Of a stretch of 64,000 bases of DNA, positions 21,001-31,681 are shown one piece after another. The stretch is from assembly GCA_949825065.1 (NCBI GenBank), contig OX463863.1:17035240-17099239 (forward strand). Direction: 5' to 3'. Below the pieces are notes generated by a model that saw only the letters and a list, made by a program, of their open reading frames with translations, was not told the origin of the DNA and made no database searches. Numbering within the stretch: the stretch's first letter is position 1; each line of letters starts with the position of its first letter. Position numbers and translations under genes: made by a program. This stretch comes from Odontocerum albicorne. Taxonomy: Eukaryota; Arthropoda; Insecta; Trichoptera; Odontoceridae.

Positions 21001-21493
21001 TAAATTTTACAAATTTCTCACCCCAGTGGGAAAGTGGCATTAACTTCCAACCAGATGTACACAATTTTAATGAACAATCTGGTTTAAGAGATTGTGAATT
21101 CATCAATGAAGAGAGTCGTGAATTAGATTATTTGATTATTCCACTTTTTACTTATGTTTCCAATATTGTTCAAAACACAAATGACAAAAACATTTTGGCC
21201 AAAAAGTACAAACCACCTTTTCCATGCCTGGTATGGAATATGTGGTGTGTACCTGTTGAATGTTTGTCATGTCTCTCATATTTATTTTATTTTAACAATA
21301 TAAGTGTACTTGGGTCTGTGGGATTATCATCATCATGTCTGGTACCTGCGCTGATATCTTGTGCACATTCCTGCTTGATATCTGCCTCATGTACACTGAT
21401 ATACTGGGGGGACATTGCTGCAGTATCCCTCTCTTCTGCCTTTTCTTCTTTCACCATTACTTCTGCGCTCCTTTTGTGTAGCTGAGGATCCAT
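18059..21493 (-). pseudogene. C2H2 zinc-finger gene C (3 exons, 14 fingers, one-base frameshift)
   Basis: Exon 1 is 21310-21493, exon 2 is 19822-20076 and exon 3 is 18059-19529, with the same donors, acceptors and phase 1 as gene B. Exons 1 and 2 are open and keep all four psi-K-x-E motifs. In exon 3 a run of 11 A on the minus strand (near 19300) should be 12 by comparison with gene A; the missing base causes a stop just after TFSKKKI, before the array. The array beyond is open with 14 fingers. One of them has LKSYKRLH, with its first zinc-binding histidine replaced by tyrosine. It ends in the same premature stop as gene A. A homopolymer error in the assembly could explain the frameshift, so the gene may be real. 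Intron 1 holds a truncated piggyBac relative (20215-21135). Confidence 0.7.
20211..21135 (+). mobile_element. Truncated piggyBac-like element, third family, in intron 1 of gene C
   Basis: The left end follows TTAA at 20211-20214, a site that is empty in gene E (GTTTTTTAAAG near 58524). A plus-strand start near 20814 encodes an acidic N-terminus (MNEEEIENSALDCDSDLSVS) broken by a stop (PQN*), like the N-termini of piggyBac transposases. The sequence then jumps at about 21135 back to intron sequence, so the catalytic domain, the right end and part of the intron were deleted. Family assignment rests on TTAA and the acidic start only. Confidence 0.55.
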
Positions 21494-22214
21494 CTATGAC
21501 CTGGAATCATTCGAAATATTCAAACATTGAGTTTATAATATGTTTAACCGTTTGACATAGAGAAGCATAAAACTATATTCAGTTCCAGATATTTTCAAAT
21601 GATAACTTTCCTGACATGACCATCTTCTTTGTCAGTGGTGTGTGTAGATTTATTTTTTGGAGTTTTTCTAAAAATATTTATGATGTTATATGAACACTGG
21701 ACACATGGATTACACTACATCTAAAGCTTAATGTGCTACTTTCGCATATCAAGTAATTTTAAATATACAATGTTTGAGATTTTTTTTTGTTTGAGCTGCA
21801 CAGAGCATCCCATTTCGAATGAATGAAACACAACATTTTAAATGGCATCAGAATGTAATTTTTCATAAAAAGTGAGGTTAGTCAAGTTTAAACCAAAAAA
21901 CTTGATTTTAATGTAAAATAACTAACATAGTAATTGGAAAAAAGGTGTAAAACCTCAATTGTGCTGATGTTACCGTGATCGCTATCCCGGCAGATCAACT
22001 GACAAAATGAGCTAAAGCAAAAATATGCCTTTATAAAACACAAAATGTCACTTTACCATTCAGTGCACACAGATGCAAACAATCACAGTGAAGCGGTCAG
22101 AATGAACCACTAAATCAATACCGTAATTAACTCACAAAAACGGAAGAAAAAAAAAATAGACAAAATAAATCAAATGCAATTAATACCGAATTGACAGTTC
22201 AATTGAACAAAAAT

Positions 22215-22609
22215 AACACACTCGTCTTTTTTACTAATGGCCATGCACTCCTATATCTGATGGAGTATACGCGGTGTCTGTATCTTAAATAATGGCCGTG
22301 AACTTTTATGTCCGGAGTGTAAGCCAGATATGGTGTGTTTTCTTCTTGATTAATGGATGTGAACTCCTATACGTGAAGGAATATACGCTAGTTTCAAACG
22401 ATTACGGCTGTTAAATGTCATAGAAATAACCATAGACAAAAATTCTTGCTCCCTCTCTCTCTCTCTCTCTTTGAATAATGGCCGTGAACTCCTATATATG
22501 GAGGAGTATACGCAGCACGGGCTGCTTTCTTCTTCTTCTTTTTGCAGAATGGCTGTCAACTCATATATGAAGGAGCATGTACTGCTATAAGGGTATATTT
22601 TACTCAAGA
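22215..22609 (+). repeat. Array of hairpin units upstream of gene C
   Basis: Units at about 22236-22275, 22286-22330, 22345-22395, 22449-22515 (with a (CT)n run) and 22540-22575. After 22589 the first 20 or so bases of the TTAA-flanked element seen at 38236 are present, then at about 22609 the sequence jumps into provirus env, marking the left edge of the gene D segment. Confidence 0.65.
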
Positions 22610-22619
22610 GGCGTGAATT

Positions 22620-23443
22620 ACAATCGCTGGTTAATTTAGTTTTAATCGATTGAACAAACATCCAATTGTTTCCTTATAATTTATGCCAAATGTCTATTTT
22701 TCCGAATATTGTCTCAGTATCACAATCAGAGGGAATTTTCTAAAATCTGTTAAAAGTCTAGTTTCACATATTGGATTTTCTAATGTTGATAACATTATGC
22801 CATTTTGACAAATCATCTTATTATTGTCTAAGACTTGACAATTGTCGAGGGAGTTACTTTTAAAAAATAGTAATTTTGAGTTTGTAATTCCAATGTATTC
22901 ACAGTAATTTTGTATAAGCGAGTAGACACTTTTATCTCTAGTATTGTGGGGAATTGGTAACGGTATTACTTTAAAAATGTTATATTCAGCTAATCCGGTA
23001 AGAGGAAGTGATAATAATATATATGGTATATACTATTTTGTCATCCATGTAGAATGATGTCAGTCTGCTAATATCTAGAAAATGTGTATATTTTCCAATG
23101 AGAGGGTTACGGGAAATTCTTTATCATTCTTATTGTGTCAAGTTCTAGAAGCTGATTCTGTATGAAATTGTATTGGTGATATTAAATCTCGATGAATAAG
23201 GTTATTTTTGCTGAAAGTTCTACAATTGATTCTTAGTTGCGTGCATATATTGGTGGTTCTCCGAAAGATATCTGAGAGTTTGTCGTATTGGGGTAATAAT
23301 TGCGAAGTATCTTGAAATATTACAATTTTCCAATAATCGTCGTAGATCTTTGCTGTTCCAACTTTATCGTAGTATAATTTTATGCCTGTTGTTATTTCTT
23401 TCACATACGAGTACTCAGTGCGGACACATGTCGCGATTCCCAT
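22620..23443 (-). pseudogene. env: env fragment of the gene D provirus
   Basis: An open block at 23443-23138 matches the N-terminal part of the env at 46446 (both start MGIATC). After it the frame is lost, and decayed env sequence continues to about 22620. Errantivirus env proteins are related to baculovirus F fusion proteins and act at the membrane. Here the cleavage-site region is missing by an internal deletion, so no functional product is possible. Confidence 0.65.
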
Positions 23444-24097
23444 GAGGCATAATATTCTGCAATAATCATTTTATTAATTGTTTTTATGAAATGGTTTAAT
23501 TTCGTTCATATCTTGTTAGTTTTTTATTAATTTTTAAGATAGCATGATAGCATTAATAGGTGAATTTATTTCGTATGGTCCTTTACATGTGGGTTAGAGT
23601 GCTTTCCTTAATCTATGATGAATTTTTAATAGTACTAAATCTCCGACTTTATATTGATGCAAACTGGTAGTTTTGTCATAATATTCTTTTGATTTAAGTT
23701 AAGATTTTTCAATATTTTCTCTAGCAACTCTATGGGTTTGGTTAAACTTATACCGTAGTCTGTTCATGCAGTCATCATATGTTAAAGTGTTTGTATTTCC
23801 TTAAATTAAGTTTGACGGCAAAACTGGTTTATTTCCCAAAAACTAATTCATAAGGTGTATATTTCGTTGCAGTATGAATGCTTGAATTATAACTGATGAT
23901 TGCTATTGGTACAAATTTGTCCCAATCTGTTAGACTATCATTAACATAATGTTTTAAATAATCTTTTAGAGTCGCATGACTCCTTTCTAGAGCTCAGTTT
24001 GTCATTGGATGATATAGTGTACTAGTCTAATGATTTGCTTTTAGTATTTTTGTTACTTTGGTAAATAATTGAGACATAAAATTCTGTCCTTGGTCAG

Positions 24098-24740
24098 TTA
24101 TAATATAGATTTAAGAATACCGAAACATGAAGTACACAATATAAAATTAGTAGCTATTTCTTCAGCACTAGCTGTTCTCGTTGGGTAAGCCTGGCTGAAA
24201 TTCATTAAGTCATCTTGTTCGGCACTAGATGTTCTCATTGGGTAAGCCTGGCTGAATTTCATTAAGTCATCTTGTAAGATTAGTACGAATTTATTTCTGT
24301 TAATAGTTTCTGAGAATGGACCAATTATATCAGGAGCACATCTTTCAAATGGTTTCGTGGAAGTTGAACTGATTTCCATGGGTGCTGTGTTATTTCGTCT
24401 ATATGTTTTATTTTTTCGACATAATTCACAATTCTGTATGTAGTCTGTAATTGATGTTTTCATCCCTTTCCAAAAGTATTGATTTTTATTCGATTATACA
24501 TTTTGTGATACCCTAAATGTCCGGCTATAGGTATATCATGATTTTCGAATAATATCCTCGGAATCTCCGAGTCATCGGCTTTTCTTGTTAAATACAAGTA
24601 AATAGTTATCGTGATTTTGGTTTTATTAAATATATAAATTAACATATGCCTTAATTGGTCATATTTTATATTTATAAAAGGATCATTGAAGTCCGATATG
24701 GAAAATACTTTTATTTTATTTTTAATCAATTTTCCTTTTA
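24098..24740 (-). pseudogene. Integrase fragment of the gene D provirus
   Basis: Two frames cover an H-H-C-C zinc-binding domain (HLGYHK...CELCRKNK) and the first two parts of the catalytic core. A frameshift near 24475 separates them. Two copies of a 57-bp repeat (24161-24217 and 24218-24274) lie at the second catalytic aspartate, where the gene E provirus has three. The C-terminal part decays. Confidence 0.75.
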
Positions 24741-25171
24741 GTTTGTTTAATTACACTTTGTGGTTTCACATTCAAATAATACGTGGTCATTTAATTTAAA
24801 CAATTCTGCATTCTCTGATAATCCTAAAATATCTATACAATATGGTATTGAATAATCTTAATCAGTGGTGGTGGGGTATACTATACAGTTATCGGGTGAT
24901 TATAATAGCTTTCATTATTTTCAATCGAGACAAAATTTTCTGGAATAATATTATGGAATAATATTATGCCAGTTTTCCAAGAAATCTTTATAGGTGGCTA
25001 TGTCATTAGTTACGATGTTCACAGGTATACATGATCAAATTCAAATTAAAATTATGCAAAATCTGCTAGGTTATTTTTTGTTAGTAACTATAAACATAAT
25101 TTTATTATGTAAAATAATAAAATGTCAAATAATATAAAATAAGTGTAAGAAATTATAAAATAAGAGCTTGA

Positions 25172-25705
25172 CTATTTTGTAACATGTATTCAATTTTTTT
25201 ATTGATTCAATATTTAGAACATCCTTTTTTTTATGAGAGAAATGCTTGCTCCAGTATCGATTAAGAAATCTTATTGTACATAATTATATTATTATTACCG
25301 TTAAAAGGTAATGTAACATAGGGTAACATACCATATTTTGTTCCATCTGATTTTACACTCGAGAGATAAATGGGTACATAATACATATAGTCATTATTTT
25401 CTTTTGCATCATTAAGATCTTCCATTGTTCTTATTCCATCGTTGATATGCACAATGTGGAGCTTTCTCTTTTAGCAGGATATTTCATGAAACAATCATCT
25501 AATATATACTCGTATATGACCTCATTTTTTACAGAAGTTACAGAATTTAATATTTTTATTTGGTTGAATATTCAGTACTTTACGATGTTTACTATTATTA
25601 TTACTTTTAAAACAGTTACTTGAAATGTGGCCACTTTTACCGCAGGTATTGCATCAATATTAGGTGCTCTACTTGTGCTAGGTAAATATTTATTTATTTT
25701 TTCTT
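25172..25705 (-). pseudogene. Nucleocapsid and protease region of the gene D provirus
   Basis: On the minus strand a zinc knuckle [14 protein letters not shown] is near 25655-25610, then a second C-x2-C...H knuckle, then an open stretch (25452-25261) leading into a DTGAS retropepsin motif near 25250. The stretch between knuckle and protease (about 25272-25465) is missing from the gene E provirus. PB2 (25712-28458) interrupts the gag frame just upstream. Confidence 0.65.
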
Positions 25706-25711
25706 CATTAA

Positions 25712-28458
25712 CACTTCCCTTACTGTGCTAAAAAATCACGCCAGTAACGTTGTTGGATTCTAAGAGTACAGACAAAAATTTATGTTTCAAATTAAAATTA
25801 TGCAAAATCTGCTAGGTTATTTTTTGTTATGTTTGTTATAAACATAATTTTATTATGTAAAATAATAAAATGTCAAATAATATAAAATAAGTGTAAGAAA
25901 TTATCAAATAAGAGCTGAAACAGAGAGGCGACATTTTTATAAGAATATCATTTTTACGCTGCGTCATTCGGTCTGCGCAACGCTAAGAATGCCCCTCTCC
26001 TTCGCATGCGTGATAAGAGATTTCCAACCTTTTAATTTTTTTTTCATAAAATTATACAATAAAATGTAGTGTGTATTTTTTTGGCAATAAAAACATAATT
26101 CGAATTAAGACAATAAATAACATATAAACAAAATATAAAATGAATATATAAATTAAAAAATCAAGGTTAAAGGGCGAGAAATTTATATAAACAAACACGA
26201 AATTCAAAATTATATATAAACAAACACGAAATTCAAATCAATAAAATATATGCAATTCGGAAAATATAAACCTTACAGAAAATTTGAAAATAGGACAAAC
26301 ATATCATATAATCAAAGTTTAATCCTGTGGAAAAAGTTATCGCAATTGGGGCACGAAATAACTTTTGTTTCTATTCTACTTACTAAACACGCAGGTGTTT
26401 GATAAATATTGCAGAATAGCATGGTTCTTTTTCTCGAATGTTTTTAATAAAATCCACAACTTCCTCTTTTGAGGACCTCACGGGGTGCCAACAGGGTATT
26501 ATTTACTGATGTTTCGGGTATTGACTCGCCACAATATGTTAAAACTGTATTGAAAGCATCTTGTTGTTGCTTGTGATATTTGATGTTATTTTTCCTTTTT
26601 AGGATATTGGGCTTTGCCAATTCCATACTTAACTCTCTTATGAAATGTTTTTGGTGGCATTTATTATTTTGTTTCCACTCTGGATATTTCTCTATCCATA
26701 AGAGGTGCGCATTCAATGCAGCCATATCTATAATTTCCATAAAAAGACGGAAAGGCCATCTTCTCGATAACCTTGAGCAAGAGTACTCTCTAGTCATTTG
26801 GTCTCCCGTATCTACTCTAATTTTCGTATTATTATAATGATTTATAATTCGTGGCTTTTGATATTCTGAGTAATCAATTGCTGCATCATTGAATTGACTA
26901 GATAATAATAATACTGCTTTATTTTTTGTGGTACACACGAAACAAGTATTTTATTTTCAGCTACTATGGATTGTTTTCTCTCTAGAGGGTATAAATTCAA
27001 GTGAGATTTCTCTTTTATTTTTTCGAAGCGTGCCAGTTAGAGTTAAACATTGTAATAAAAGATCATCGGCTAATTTGATGGAGGTAATATATAGTATCTG
27101 TGGTTATTCCCCTGTTAGTGCCATACTGTGGTTGAACCATTTCCATAACTACTCAGTTACCTTGATTTATCTCTTTCTACGACTATTTATCATACCAGAA
27201 TAAACCTGTAAATTTGCTATGTGTCATATGCCGTCGCAGAGTCAGCAGCAACCCAGATTTTGATGCCATATTTATGATGCCATATTTAAGTTAAGACTTC
27301 ATGTACACGTGAAATGAACAATTCCCTCTACAGTTTGCCAAACATTCGTCTACAGTTATATTCGAAGATGGAGAATAATTGCTTTTGCACGTATCCACCA
27401 ACATTTTTAAAATCCACTTAATTGGTTCTGATTTATCTGAAGAAACCTGATATGTCTCTTCTCGGGTTTCTTTATCATCAAAACGAATATAACTGTAAAT
27501 ATAGATGAATCTATCTCGAGACAGAGCTGCTGTGAAAAATGACTGGCAAAAAGAACTTTCGCTTATCCACAATTCACTCAAAGATAGCTTTCGTGTTCGA
27601 TTTCTGCCAGATGCGAGCAATTTTCCAATGAATGCATATAACTCGTCTTTCGACATTGGTTGGTTTTTTTCTGAATGAATTCGATTTAAATGACGATTTG
27701 TTTCTTAACTATCACTTTTACCACCTCTTTATTTACAAACAGACAACACATATCTTTTATGGAACATACATTTATACTTGAATTTCTCAGTCCAGAATCT
27801 ACAGTGAGAATATTTGATGCCCGACGCCTTGAAGATGGAGGTTGTAATGAACTCCATTCGAATCCATGTTTTGATGTAAATAATATTTCTTTGTCTTCTT
27901 CACTGGCCTCCAAATCAGAATCTACTTCATCCTGTACCTCGAAAAAATCTTCTGATTCTGATATATTGCCTGTCACCTTAAATTCCAAATCGCTATCATC
28001 GCTATCGATATTTCCCGCCATCTCAATTATAATTTTTTTGAAAATGAAATAATAAAGAAAAATGTAGCAAATATACATTTATCATAAAAAGAGTAACGGA
28101 ACAATAGAACATACCAGATAAAAAATAACAATAGAAAAAACATACCAGATAAAAATAGCAAAAAATAACAAAGAGGATTATAAAACTGGTGATAAATCCC
28201 TGGAACGGATGTAAAGTATGAACTGTCAAAAAAAAATGAGTCATACGGGGTGTTTGATGTTTCGTCGATTATCGATTTAGTTATTATTCATTTCTGTTGA
28301 TATTTATGAATGATTTTATTTCGTCATGACGTCATTCAAATCATAGAAGTTTCAATGAGGAATACATGAAGTATAAAGACCCTGCAATCAGTATATTTCG
28401 AGAAATGAAATTAAATATAAGTCTTGGTCACTCGCGTCCCATCACAGATAGGCAAGGG
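25712..28458 (-). mobile_element. piggyBac-like element PB2, copy 1, in provirus gag
   Basis: It is flanked by TTAA at 25708-25711 and 28459-28462. Its ends are CACTTCCCTTACTGTGC and, inverted, CCCTTGCCTATCTGTGA. The minus-strand transposase relic runs from MAGNIDSDDSDLEF (28021) through AALSRDRF...NITVDECLANCRGNCSF (27656-27291) and MIDMAALNA-like sequence (26938-26444) to a C-terminal cysteine-rich end (stop near 26319). Frameshifts and stops break it into three blocks. Other copies are at 38904-40679, 51226-55301 and 61046-62040. Confidence 0.85.
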
Positions 28459-28462
28459 TTAA

Positions 28463-28880
28463 TAAAAATTTGACAAACTTCCTGAAATGTTTCTGGTGTT
28501 CTAGCGGGTAATAAATCCGATAATTTTGAATTTACTCCAATGATAAATGATTGCAACGCTAAATATTAGCACTGGGGTATCTTCCTTCTGATTTATTTCT
28601 GTTGATAATAAATAAGTTTATAGAAGTTTTTATTTTTTTTAAATGCGTATCCATCCTAAGGACATAATTACTTATTTGTTTCTTGCTGTCGTGTATGACA
28701 CTTCCAAATTTTATTTCAAGAATGTTTTCAATTGATGCAGTCATCGAATATTTTATTTGCGCCTTATCTGTCAGCCTTGACTGAATGAATTCTAAGATAG
28801 GGTACCTTTGTAAGTAATTTGCTAATTTAAGCGCCCTTTTACAATTCATTACGATCTCCATCATAAGAAGTTATGAAATC
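28463..28880 (-). pseudogene. gag: gag fragment of the gene D provirus
   Basis: A 101-codon open block at 28864-28559 starts MMEIVMNCKRALKLANYLQR and resembles a capsid-type helical region. It is followed after about 100 bases by the PB2 insertion, and gag resumes beyond it near 25705. The same region is in the gene E provirus at about 55735-55310. Assignment as gag rests mainly on its place between PBS and the nucleocapsid knuckles. Confidence 0.5.
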
Positions 28881-29387
28881 CTTCAAATCGGGGAATGAAA
28901 ACTACATCTGTTCTACTTCCATGTTGCTCAATGATTGATTCATTTTTTAAAACTATTGTTTTTAGAAAGAAAATTCACAATCTATACTTAGGAATGTATA
29001 AAAATAAAATGAAATGGGAGAAATGGTCATATATTAACAAGTTTGGTATTTAAGTAAATTTCTTAATATTAAACTTACAGTAAGGGTGACATTCCAGTTG
29101 AAATCGGCATCGAGGTCGACGAGGTGTATCTTCTCGGCGCTTTGGACAGTAAATGAAGACAGCTACTTGCTTCATCCAGTAGACAACTCTACTCGGGAAG
29201 TCGGTGAAGAACAGCTCCACAACACAAGCAGAGAGACTCGATTATCCAGATGTCCACCAGCAAGTTGGACCAAGTTAGAAGAGTCCTTTTTCCGGGAGGC
29301 TATCCTGGGAGGTTTATATCAGATTGATATAGTCTTCTAATCAAGTTAAGTTACTTTTACCAATCTTCACTTCTGACACCAAAATTG
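28881..29387 (-). other. 5' untranslated leader and PBS of the gene D provirus
   Basis: Lies between gag and the 5' LTR. The PBS on the minus strand, TGGTGTCAGAAGTG (about 29369-29382), is the complement of a tRNA-Leu 3' end. No gene is seen; a plus-strand open frame at 29086-29340 has no family resemblance and I leave it out. Confidence 0.65.
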
Positions 29388-31329
29388 TGTTAAGTCCACA
29401 AAGAGAGGTTCTTTATTTCCACAACTGGGATAACGGTTCGTGGCTGTGAGCACTTACTTATTTATATTTTGTCTTCAAAACTTGAGGATTCAATCTGTCA
29501 GGGTTTCATAATCTCTTTTAGGTTCTGCAGGATGTCTCCAAATCAAACTCTGGTGGTTGATCTTACTGTTTATTTAAGTATAATACAATTCACTTCAAGA
29601 GCTTATTAATAAATAACACGGTTTGAATCATGCTTAGGGTTTTTATACACCTCAATGTTGTTTACCATACTGTTTTTGGTCACAGTAGGGAAATTTGGAC
29701 AATGTATGCTTATTCATCAAGCGAACAAACAAATTTCAAATTAAACTTCTATTATCAGAGAATGTCAATTTTTACACCTCAAAAGTTTCTCTTCACTGTG
29801 AATCCTTTCATGAGATTTTAAATTACTTTTTATTGAGAATCTTTTATCACATTGTCTACATCTGTAAGGTTTCTCTCCACTGTGAATCCTTTCATGAACT
29901 TTTAAATGACTTTTGTCTGCGAATGTCTTATCACATTGTCCACAGCTATAAGGCTTCTCTCCACTATGTATCCTTTCATGATATGTTAAACTAGGTTTTT
30001 GTGAGAATATCTTATCACATTGCCCACATCTGTAAGGCTTCTCTCCACTGTGAATCCTTTCATGAACTTTTAAATGACTTTTGTCTGGGAATGTCTTATC
30101 ACATTGTCCACAGCTATAAGGCTTCTCTCCACTATGTATCCTTTCATGATATTTTAAATAACGTTTTTGTGTGAATCTATTATCACATTGTCCACAGCTA
30201 TAAGGCTTCTCTCCACTATGAATCCTTTCATGACATTTCAAATCACATTTTCGTGAGAATGTCTTATCACATTGTCCACAGCTATAAGGCTTCTCTCCAC
30301 TATGAATCCTTTCATGAGCTTTTAAACTACGTTTTCGTGAGAATCTCTTATCACATTGTCCACAGCTATAAGGCTTCTCTCCACTATGAATCATTTCATG
30401 AGCTTTTAAACTCTGTGTTTGTGAGAATCTATTATCACATTGTCCACAGCTATAAGGCTTCTCTCCATTATGAATCCTTTCATGACGTTTCAAATCAGCT
30501 TTTCGTGAGAATGTCTTATCACATTGTCCACAGCTATAAGGCTTCTCTCCAGTATGAATTCTTTCGTGAGAATCGCCATTAAATTTTTTTTCATTGCATC
30601 TATTTTCACTGAATTGGTTACTCATATCACCTGAACCTAAAAACATGTGAAAGTCAAGAAAAAATATTGATGGGTTTAAAAGAAAGATCATAGATTACCT
30701 TTTTGCAACTAAGCATTCCCAAATGTTTGTTTTTCGATTTATACAAGAAAGCAATTGTATTGAATTGTCAACTAAGAAAAAAATAGACGGAATGAAAAAA
30801 TATTTTAACTTTATTATTTGTGCTAAGACTTAACTTAAATCCTATTTCAAATCAAAATAAGAAAGATTATATTGTTGATAATTTAATGAAAAAGTGAAAA
30901 CTTATTAAGAATACAATCCAAATATTTACTCACTTGTTATGGCATGCGTGTCGCAAAAATCAACAGTCTCTGTGTTACTGACCCGATATATTATATCCGC
31001 TTCCTGTATATCAATAGCAAAATCAGGGAATACTGGCGCAGTATCCTCTTCTACATTTTCTTGTTTTATGAAAAAATCTGAACAAACTTCCAATTCAAAA
31101 ACGTTGGATTGCTTCAGTAAACTCGTTTCTGAGGTAATTTCTTTACTAAATGTATCACAAGATGGCTGGGCCATAACATCTACAAAAAAAACATACAAGA
31201 TCAAATCTACAGAAGAAATCAAACAAAAATTGGTAAACACGTGTTGTCATTTCTCTAAAAAGGTCCGTTGCATAGCCATTATGTGTTGCTTATTGGAGTA
31301 CCAAGAGTTTTTTAAAGTGGATTTCTCAT

Positions 31330-31560
31330 ATTTTATAAATTATCAGTCGTAATTTTTTTGGCATGGTTTTATATCTTCTTCTTCTCAGTGTCATGTCAGG
31401 TCCCCCCAACGCTGAATATCATTTGAGAGTAGATATCTTTGTCCCCGGAAGCCCGAAAAAGATTTCCAACGCCCCTTATGCTCGTCCAATCACGTTAATT
31501 GCGGAGCCAGGAGATTTGCCTCATGCCAACAAATCTTCGACCTTCTAGTAAGTCATAATA
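31330..31560. other. Conserved segment in intron 1 (TE remnant?)
   Basis: A segment of about 230 bp is also present at 58560-58800, in the same place in gene E. It begins with a TCTTCTTCTTCTCAG run. A plus-strand frame of 61 to 70 codons is open in both, but the two differ at silent and replacement sites alike, and I recognise no family. A fragment of an old retroelement is likeliest. Confidence 0.35.
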
Positions 31561-31681
31561 ACTCTGAATTTAATTCAGACACACTCAACATCATTGGAGT
31601 AGATCAAAATGAGGCATTAAACATAACAGAATGTCAACGTTTCGTGATCAATCCACTTTTTACGTATGTTTTCAATATTAA

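Larger units (their letters stand above)
22610..29727 (-). mobile_element. Truncated errantivirus-like provirus downstream of gene D
   Basis: Read on the minus strand from right to left: 5' LTR (29388-29727, far end deleted), a tRNA-Leu-type PBS just inside it (TGGTGTCAGAAGTG), gag pieces (28880-28463 and 25705-25440), the protease region, then a deletion that removed reverse transcriptase and RNase H (around 25041-25168), integrase (24740-24098) and the first part of env (23443 leftward, broken). The 3' LTR and env C-terminus are lost at about 22610. It is the same ancestral insertion as the provirus after gene E. It also carries the same PB2 element at the same gag position. All genes are interrupted, so it is defective. 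Confidence 0.8.

Noticed and set aside
29086..29340. 84-codon plus-strand frame near the D provirus leader
   Set aside because: It lies in provirus leader sequence, has no family resemblance and is disrupted in the E copy (55940-56200).
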